A DNA stretch of 9,862 nt from an uncultured Acetatifactor sp. (lineage in GTDB: Bacteria > Bacillota > Clostridia > Lachnospirales > Lachnospiraceae). The translations under genes and the position numbers were made by a program. Below the pieces are notes generated by a model. It was not told where the DNA came from and ran no database searches. It saw nothing but the letters and a program-made list of their open reading frames with translations. Each line of letters opens with the position of its first letter. Within the stretch, counting starts at the first letter, position 1. Below are positions 7,010 to 9,862 of this stretch, one piece after another. The DNA lies in NCBI GenBank assembly GCA_910585015.1, contig CAJUCT010000090.1, positions 1 to 9,862 on the forward strand, read 5' to 3'.

Positions 7010-7035
7010 ACTACCCTTTTGGGAAGTATCTACCC
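7010..7035. promoter_or_regulatory. Probable HxlR operator
   Basis: Three alternating half-sites, CTACCC (7011-7016), GGGAAG (7021-7026) and CTACCC (7030-7035), form two overlapping imperfect palindromes, the first being ACTACCC-TTTT-GGGAAGT. They lie 23-48 bases upstream of the hxlR start in the region shared with nitroreductase. Winged-helix dimers of this family bind such dyads, so autoregulation is likely. A further 6-bp inverted repeat, TGTCCT/AGGACA, lies at 7063-7083. Confidence 0.5.
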
Positions 7036-7104
7036 AAAAAGTGCATTCTTGCGGAAAATTTATGTCCTGCTAAAATAAGGACAACGGTTGATAAACACGT
7101 TTAG

Positions 7105-7113
7105 TATACAATA
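7105..7113. repeat. Left target-site duplication, TATACAATA
   Basis: This exact 9-bp direct repeat recurs at 7256-7264, touching the other end of the palindromic element. Such duplications are made when a transposable element inserts. Confidence 0.65.
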
Positions 7114-7255
7114 TAGGTAATTGCGAAACGTTCTCCGCAAGTGACGTGGCTGGTCAATATATACAAAAACGGGCTCCGATGCAGTGGCCAGTCGCCCTTA
7201 TTTTGTATATATTGCCCATCCACTGTTCCCGGAAAGGGAGTTTCGCAATTGCCTA
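7114..7255. mobile_element. 142-bp MITE-like palindromic element
   Basis: The ends TAGGTAATTGCGAAAC (7114-7129) and GTTTCGCAATTGCCTA (7240-7255) are inverted repeats matching at 15 of 16 positions. Inside, CAATATATACAAAA (7155-7168) pairs perfectly with 7201-7214, and 7146-7154 pairs at 7 of 9 positions with 7215-7223. All arms share a single centre, so the element is one long imperfect palindrome. A perfect 9-bp direct repeat abuts both ends, as expected of a target duplication. There is no room for a transposase, so this is a non-autonomous element (MITE) mobilised in trans. Families that make 9-bp duplications include ISLre2, IS256 and IS4 relatives; I cannot name the parent. It sits in the nitroreductase leader, ending 29 bases before the ATG, and its RNA would fold into a long hairpin just before the ribosome binding site. 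Confidence 0.7.
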
Positions 7256-7264
7256 TATACAATA
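7256..7264. repeat. Right target-site duplication, TATACAATA
   Basis: The second copy of the 9-bp direct repeat, immediately after the right inverted repeat and just before the purine-rich nitroreductase ribosome binding site. Confidence 0.65.
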
Positions 7265-7284
7265 GAAAGAGAGGATTTGCCACT

Positions 7285-7803
7285 ATGGATTTTATCGAAA
7301 TTGCAAAGAAGCGTTATTCCGTCCGGGGCTATAAGGACAAGAAGGTGGAGGAGGAAAAGCTGAAAAAGATTCTGGAGGCCGCCCACGTTGCGCCCACTGC
7401 GGCCAACCTCCAGCCTGTCCGCCTGATCGTTGTGCAGAGCAGTGAGGGGCTTGGGAAGATTGGGAAAGGGGCGAACCTTTACGGAGCGCCGCTGGCGGTC
7501 ATCGTCTGCGCTGATCACGGAAAGGCATGGGTGCGCCCGTTTGATAAGAAGCAGACCGCCGACATAGACGCCTCCATACTGACAGACCACATGATGCTGC
7601 AGGCAACGGAATTAGGGCTTGGCTCCGTGTGGATTTGCTATTTCAAGCCGGATGTTATCAGCAGGGAGTTTGGACTTCCTGAAAACCTGGAGCCGGTCAA
7701 TATCCTTGCAGTCGGGTATTCGGACGAGGAAGCGGCAGACCCGGAGCGCCACTCACAGACCAGAATCCCGGTGGAAGAACTGGTTTCTTACGAAACGGTA
7801 TAG
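7285..7803 (+). CDS. Nitroreductase-family FMN oxidoreductase
   Basis: A 172-residue enzyme of the nitroreductase superfamily, which uses FMN and NAD(P)H to reduce nitro groups, quinones or related electrophiles in the cytoplasm. The N-terminal KRYSVRGY (9-16) holds the arginines that contact the FMN phosphate. APTAANLQP (36-44) and GLGSVWICYF (111-120) are further FMN-site segments, and the C-terminal ILAVGYSDEEA is the usual family ending. The length suits the short subgroup of about 170-190 residues. AGAGAGG precedes the ATG at 7285 by about 10 bases. An in-frame upstream ATG at 7141 lies inside the MITE and is not credible. The divergent HxlR gene is the likely regulator. The downstream FMN riboswitch and riboflavin transporter would supply its cofactor, and co-transcription is possible because only 25 bases separate them. 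The true substrate is unknown. Confidence 0.9.
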   Translation: MDFIEIAKKRYSVRGYKDKKVEEEKLKKILEAAHVAPTAANLQPVRLIVVQSSEGLGKIGKGANLYGAPLAVIVCADHGKAWVRPFDKKQTADIDASILTDHMMLQATELGLGSVWICYFKPDVISREFGLPENLEPVNILAVGYSDEEAADPERHSQTRIPVEELVSYETV

Positions 7804-7828
7804 ATAGTTTTTTACAACTTAATACTGG

Positions 7829-7962
7829 CATCTTCAGGGCAGGGTGAGATTCCCGATTGGCGGTATAGTCCGCGAGCGTGAAAACGCAGGACTTGGCAGG
7901 CGTCCAAGTCAGGATTTGGTGCGATTCCAAAACCAACAGTATAGTCTGGATAGAAGAAGATA
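7829..7962 (+). ncRNA. FMN riboswitch (RFN element)
   Basis: The aptamer that senses FMN in the mRNA leader of ribU. The closing stem P1 is formed by ATCTTC (7830-7835) and GAAGAT (7956-7961). Conserved RFN blocks are present in order: AGGGCAGGGTGAGATTCCC (7836-7854), GGCGGTATAGTCCGCGAG (7859-7876), a variable hairpin around GACTTGG-CAGGCGT-CCAAGTC, GATTTGGTGCGATTCCAAAACC, and AGTATAGTCTGGATAGAAGA. When FMN is abundant the aptamer should stabilise P1 and favour the downstream terminator, lowering riboflavin uptake. It starts 25 bases after the nitroreductase stop. No strong separate promoter is evident in that gap, so it may act on readthrough transcripts. Confidence 0.95.
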
Positions 7963-8060
7963 AGACCGCATGATACGAAAGATAAGTGATTTTCGTATGG
8001 TGTGTGCTGTCTGCAATTTTCTGGCACCTGAATACAAGATTTGGGTGCCGGTTTTATTTT
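7963..8060 (+). terminator. Riboswitch expression platform with intrinsic terminator
   Basis: The terminator stem CTGGCACC (8021-8028) pairs with GGTGCCGG (8044-8051) and is followed by TTTTATTTT (8052-8060). Upstream, ATACGAAA (7973-7980) and TTTCGTAT (7991-7998) form a perfect 8-bp stem with a 10-base loop, extendable by wobble pairs. The second hairpin stands between the aptamer and the terminator, but the exact antiterminator pairing is not obvious. Transcriptional attenuation is the likely mechanism, since the terminator ends 20 bases before the ribU ATG and leaves the ribosome binding site (GGAAGGGAG) free. Confidence 0.85.
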
Positions 8061-8080
8061 ACGGAAGGGAGAAAATGTAA

Positions 8081-8725
8081 ATGAACAATAACACAAAGAA
8101 GATAACGACAATGGCCATGCTTTCGGCAATCGCTTATGTGGTAGTGGTGGTAGGGCGCATCCCGGTGGTGCTTTTCCTGAAATATGACCCGAAGGACATC
8201 ATCATCACGCTGGGCGGGCTGATATGGGGGCCGCTGACATCCTTTACCGTATCCGTGATTGTTTCGCTGATAGAGATGGTGACAATCAGTGAAAACGGGA
8301 TTCTTGGGTGCATCATGAACATTGTGTCATCGTGTTCCTTTGCCTGCACGGCGGCGGTCATCTATAAGAAAAAACGGACATTGAAGGGAGCCGTCACAGG
8401 GCTGCTGGCCGGAAGCGTGGCGATGGTGCTGGTGATGATGCTGTGGAATTATCTGATAGCCCCTATTTACATGGGGTATCCTCGTGAAGCGGTTGCAAAG
8501 CTGCTGATGCCGGCTTTCCTTCCGTTCAATCTGTTAAAATCCGGGCTGAATGCGGGATTCACATTCCTGCTTTACAAACCGATCACTACGGCGCTGCGCA
8601 GGACGGGGTATCTGTCGGAGTCTGCCGTGGAGCAGAATAAAAAGCCGGTTGGTTTGTGGCTGTTTTTCGGGGCAGTCATCATCACCTGCATTCTGCTGAT
8701 ATTATCGCTTAATGGAATCATATGA
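8081..8725 (+). CDS. ribU: Riboflavin ECF transporter substrate-binding subunit
   Basis: A 214-residue membrane protein of the RibU family, the S component that binds riboflavin and docks with a shared ECF module (EcfA, EcfA', EcfT) to import it. About five to six hydrophobic segments are visible: 10-33, 40-66, 74-95, 103-122, 145-166 and 190-212. Family hallmarks are KYDPKDI (34-40), GPLTSF (50-55), the NYLIAPIYMGYP segment (123-134) and PFNLLKSGLNA (148-158). GGAAGGGAG precedes the ATG. The FMN riboswitch directly upstream supports riboflavin as the substrate independently of the sequence match. An upstream ATG at 8075 meets an immediate stop and is not the start. The ECF energising genes are not in this window. 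A truncated riboflavin-kinase-like start follows 8 bases downstream. Confidence 0.95.
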   Translation: MNNNTKKITTMAMLSAIAYVVVVVGRIPVVLFLKYDPKDIIITLGGLIWGPLTSFTVSVIVSLIEMVTISENGILGCIMNIVSSCSFACTAAVIYKKKRTLKGAVTGLLAGSVAMVLVMMLWNYLIAPIYMGYPREAVAKLLMPAFLPFNLLKSGLNAGFTFLLYKPITTALRRTGYLSESAVEQNKKPVGLWLFFGAVIITCILLILSLNGII

Positions 8726-8733
8726 GGGGCATC

Positions 8734-8802
8734 ATGGAACAAATTTCAAATAAGACTTCTACAAATATCCTTTCGGGCAAAGTGGTACATGGACAGGGAT
8801 AG
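8734..8802 (+). pseudogene. Truncated riboflavin-kinase-like start
   Basis: GAGGGG and an ATG 8 bases after the ribU stop open a 22-codon frame that reads LSGKVVHGQG near its end and stops at TAG (8800-8802). GxVVHGxGxG is the beginning of the riboflavin kinase domain, normally followed by R-T-x-G-F-P-T-A-N. Adding one G before 8799 would give the expected HGQGIG, so a one-base loss is possible. However, the next 40 bases do not continue as a kinase, and a terminator follows, so most of the gene is gone. An intact copy would have made ribU and a kinase a two-step uptake-and-trapping operon under FMN control. The match is short, so certainty is limited. Confidence 0.5.
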
Positions 8803-8839
8803 GGAACAACAGAATCTGTTTATCTAAAGCAGAATGAAA

Positions 8840-8876
8840 GCCTGTGCTGGCATGGCATTGCAGCGCAGGCCTTTTT
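8840..8876 (+). terminator. Rho-independent terminator of the ribU transcript
   Basis: GCCTGTGCTG (8840-8849) pairs with CAGCGCAGGC (8861-8870), 10 bp with one wobble, around an 11-base loop and is followed by CTTTTT. It ends 11 bases before the converging hxlR stop. On the minus strand it has only a short T-run, so it serves mainly the plus strand. Confidence 0.85.
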
Positions 8877-8886
8877 GCGGTTCAGC

Positions 8887-9213
8887 CTACATCAGATGCG
8901 TGTCGCTCCATTTCTTCATGTCTTTTAAGATTGGTATAAAGCTTTTCCCCAGGTCAGTCAGGGAATACTCCACCTTCGGCGGCACTTCCTGATAGATATA
9001 GCGGGAGATGAAGCCGTCCTGTTCCAGTTCCCGGAGCTGCTTGGTAAGGGTGGACTGCGTGATGTCCCCAAGCCTCCGCCTCAGCTCCCCGAACCGCTGC
9101 ACCTCATATTCCGCGATGTACCATAATATCGTTATCTTCCATTTCCCGCTTAAGATGTTCTGTACCCTGACCATAGCCGCGCATTGGGGCAGCGGTGCTT
9201 TCATGTTGCTCAT
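8887..9213 (-). CDS. HxlR-family transcriptional regulator, divergent to pyrD
   Basis: A 108-residue winged-helix regulator, the second of this family in the window. It has the expected N-terminal Cys11 (PLPQCAAMV), then ILSGKWKITILWYI, the recognition region DITQSTLTKQLRELEQDG (50-67) and the wing EVPPKVEYSLTDLG (76-89), and ends KKWSDTHLM. I chose the ATG at 9213 because AAAGGAGGG lies 6 bases upstream. An in-frame ATG at 9237 would put that ribosome binding site inside the coding region and would coincide with the predicted promoter -10. A strong promoter places the transcript start about 16 bases before the ATG. It is divergent from pyrD with a perfect palindrome between them. It differs clearly from the other HxlR protein, so it is not a recent duplicate. 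Confidence 0.9.
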   Translation of the reverse strand: MSNMKAPLPQCAAMVRVQNILSGKWKITILWYIAEYEVQRFGELRRRLGDITQSTLTKQLRELEQDGFISRYIYQEVPPKVEYSLTDLGKSFIPILKDMKKWSDTHLM

Positions 9214-9235
9214 GTGGTTCCCTCCTTTTGGCAGC

Positions 9236-9264
9236 ATTATACGATATTTTTTCTATAAGTGCAA
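9236..9264 (-). promoter_or_regulatory. Promoter of the second hxlR gene
   Basis: On the minus strand TTGCAC (plus 9259-9264) and a perfect TATAAT (plus 9236-9241) are separated by exactly 17 bases. The leader to the ATG at 9213 is only about 16 bases, barely holding the ribosome binding site. Confidence 0.7.
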
Positions 9265-9277
9265 GGTACTATACTTT

Positions 9278-9293
9278 TTGATACTGGTATCAA
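9278..9293. promoter_or_regulatory. Perfect palindrome, probable HxlR operator
   Basis: TTGATAC-TG-GTATCAA, two 7-bp arms around 2 bases, in the region between the divergent hxlR and pyrD promoters. It lies 13 bases beyond the hxlR -35 and about 50 bases upstream of the pyrD -10, so it could serve autoregulation, activation of pyrD, or both. A nearby GTACTATAC (9267-9275) adds a weaker dyad. Confidence 0.55.
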
Positions 9294-9343
9294 TTTTCGC
9301 ACTATAAACGAAAAAAGACAGTACTTTTCTTTTCCGCGCCAGT

Positions 9344-9352
9344 TGCTATAAT
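9344..9352 (+). promoter_or_regulatory. Extended -10 promoter of pyrD
   Basis: TGCTATAAT is a perfect TATAAT with the TG of an extended -10. No good -35 is found 16-18 bases upstream (CTTTTC at 9324-9329), which suits an extended -10 promoter or one needing an activator. The leader to the presumed start at 9379 would be about 20 bases. Confidence 0.6.
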
Positions 9353-9378
9353 GTGATTCAAGAAAGGAGGCGGACGGG

Positions 9379-9862
9379 ATAAACACATCAGTGGATATAG
9401 CGGGCATCAGGTTAAAGAACCCGGTGATGCCCGCGTCCGGGACATTCGGCTCCGGGCAGGAATACAGCGGGTTCGTGGATCTGAACCGGCTAGGCGCGGT
9501 GGTCACGAAAGGCGTCTCATGCGTCCCGTGGGAGGGGAACCCGGCCCCAAGGATCATGGAGACGGCCAGCGGGATGATAAACGCGGTGGGGCTGCAGAAT
9601 CCGGGGATAGACGTCTTTATAGAAAGGGATCTCCCTTTCCTCAGACAGTTTGACACGAAGGTCATTGTGAACATATGCGGCAGCACCATGGCGGATTATC
9701 TGGAAGTGGTGGAACGGCTGTCCGGGCAGGAAATAGATATGCTGGAGATTAATATTTCCTGTCCGAACGTGGAGCATGGCGGTATCGCCTTCGGGCAGGA
9801 GCCGGGAATGGTGGAGTACATCACGAAGGAGATAAAAAAGAAAGCGGCGCAGCCCGTTTCCA
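9379..9862 (+). CDS. pyrD: Dihydroorotate dehydrogenase, class 1B catalytic subunit (5' part)
   Basis: The first 161 codons of PyrD, which oxidises dihydroorotate to orotate in pyrimidine synthesis using FMN; the gene leaves the window. NPVMPASGTFG, GAVVTKGV, NAVGLQNPGI, VIVNICGS and NISCPNVEHGGIAFGQ are the family blocks. The Cys in SCPN is the class 1 catalytic base. Class 1B enzymes normally pair with PyrK, whose gene is not seen here. The family start M-N-T-S appears as I-N-T-S: the codon at 9379 is ATA, 8 bases after an ideal AAAGGAGG (9363-9370). No ATG, GTG or TTG exists in frame upstream before a stop at 9349-9351. The next in-frame starts are GTG 9391, 20 bases from the binding site, then GTG 9424 and ATG 9427, which would cut into the fold. 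Start by AUA, poor start at GTG 9391, or a start-loss mutation are all possible. Confidence 0.85.
   Translation, partial: MNTSVDIAGIRLKNPVMPASGTFGSGQEYSGFVDLNRLGAVVTKGVSCVPWEGNPAPRIMETASGMINAVGLQNPGIDVFIERDLPFLRQFDTKVIVNICGSTMADYLEVVERLSGQEIDMLEINISCPNVEHGGIAFGQEPGMVEYITKEIKKKAAQPVS

Noticed and set aside
7141..7284. N-terminal extension of nitroreductase from ATG 7141
   Set aside because: The extension lies in the palindromic element, has no family similarity, and the ATG at 7285 has a binding site and matches the usual start.
7783..7816. GTTTC-TTAC-GAAAC hairpin before a T6 run after nitroreductase, as a terminator
   Set aside because: The stem is only 5 bp and AT-rich, and 11 bases separate it from the T-run, too far for a normal intrinsic terminator.
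1..9862. CRISPR array, tRNA, rRNA or toxin-antitoxin locus
   Set aside because: No regularly spaced direct repeats, no tRNA-like or rRNA sequence, and no small two-gene pair with toxin or antitoxin motifs were seen on either strand.

Overview
The window looks like a chromosomal or integrated accessory region of a gut-type Firmicute, probably a clostridial or Lachnospiraceae-like anaerobe. The reasons are strong AGGAGG-type ribosome binding sites, an FMN riboswitch in front of a RibU-type riboflavin transporter, a class 1B dihydroorotate dehydrogenase, HxlR regulators, and a two-component/FtsX-type ABC cassette. This placement is inference from gene content and no marker gene fixes the genus. 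The first 1.1 kb is AT-rich and full of gene debris. The rest is near 50 percent GC and better preserved.

Layout. 1-1100: a small membrane zinc-ribbon protein, a truncated start of another zinc-ribbon gene, and a minus-strand wreck made of a YHGSN-type protein fragment joined out of frame to a DUF1697 fragment. An orphan hairpin plus terminator and a 32-bp dyad follow. 1154-6521: a four-gene operon on the plus strand (OmpR-type response regulator, sensor kinase, ABC ATPase, 868-residue double-FtsX permease) with its own promoter and RNA hairpins in both gaps around the ATPase gene. 6566-6987: the first 20 codons of an FAD-binding oxidoreductase run into the 3' end of a minus-strand HxlR regulator. 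7010-7803: operator-like repeats, a 142-bp MITE-like palindrome with a perfect 9-bp target duplication, and a nitroreductase gene. 7829-8802: FMN riboswitch, expression platform, ribU, and a truncated riboflavin-kinase-like start. 8840-9862: a terminator, a second HxlR gene on the minus strand, a divergent control region with a perfect 7+7 palindrome, and the start of pyrD, whose expected start codon reads ATA.

How it fits together. The operon is likely to sense an envelope-active compound through the kinase and expel or counter it through the ABC pair. The right half has a flavin theme: a flavoprotein remnant, an FMN nitroreductase under a neighbouring HxlR regulator, an FMN-sensing riboswitch controlling riboflavin uptake, a riboflavin-kinase remnant, and FMN-dependent PyrD with a second HxlR. 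Only 25 nt separate the nitroreductase stop from the riboswitch with no convincing terminator, so the riboswitch may act inside a nitroreductase-ribU transcript.

I found no wholly new defence or mobile system. The most distinctive items are the MITE in the nitroreductase leader, the ATA start of pyrD, the cluster of truncated genes, and the flavin-centred layout.
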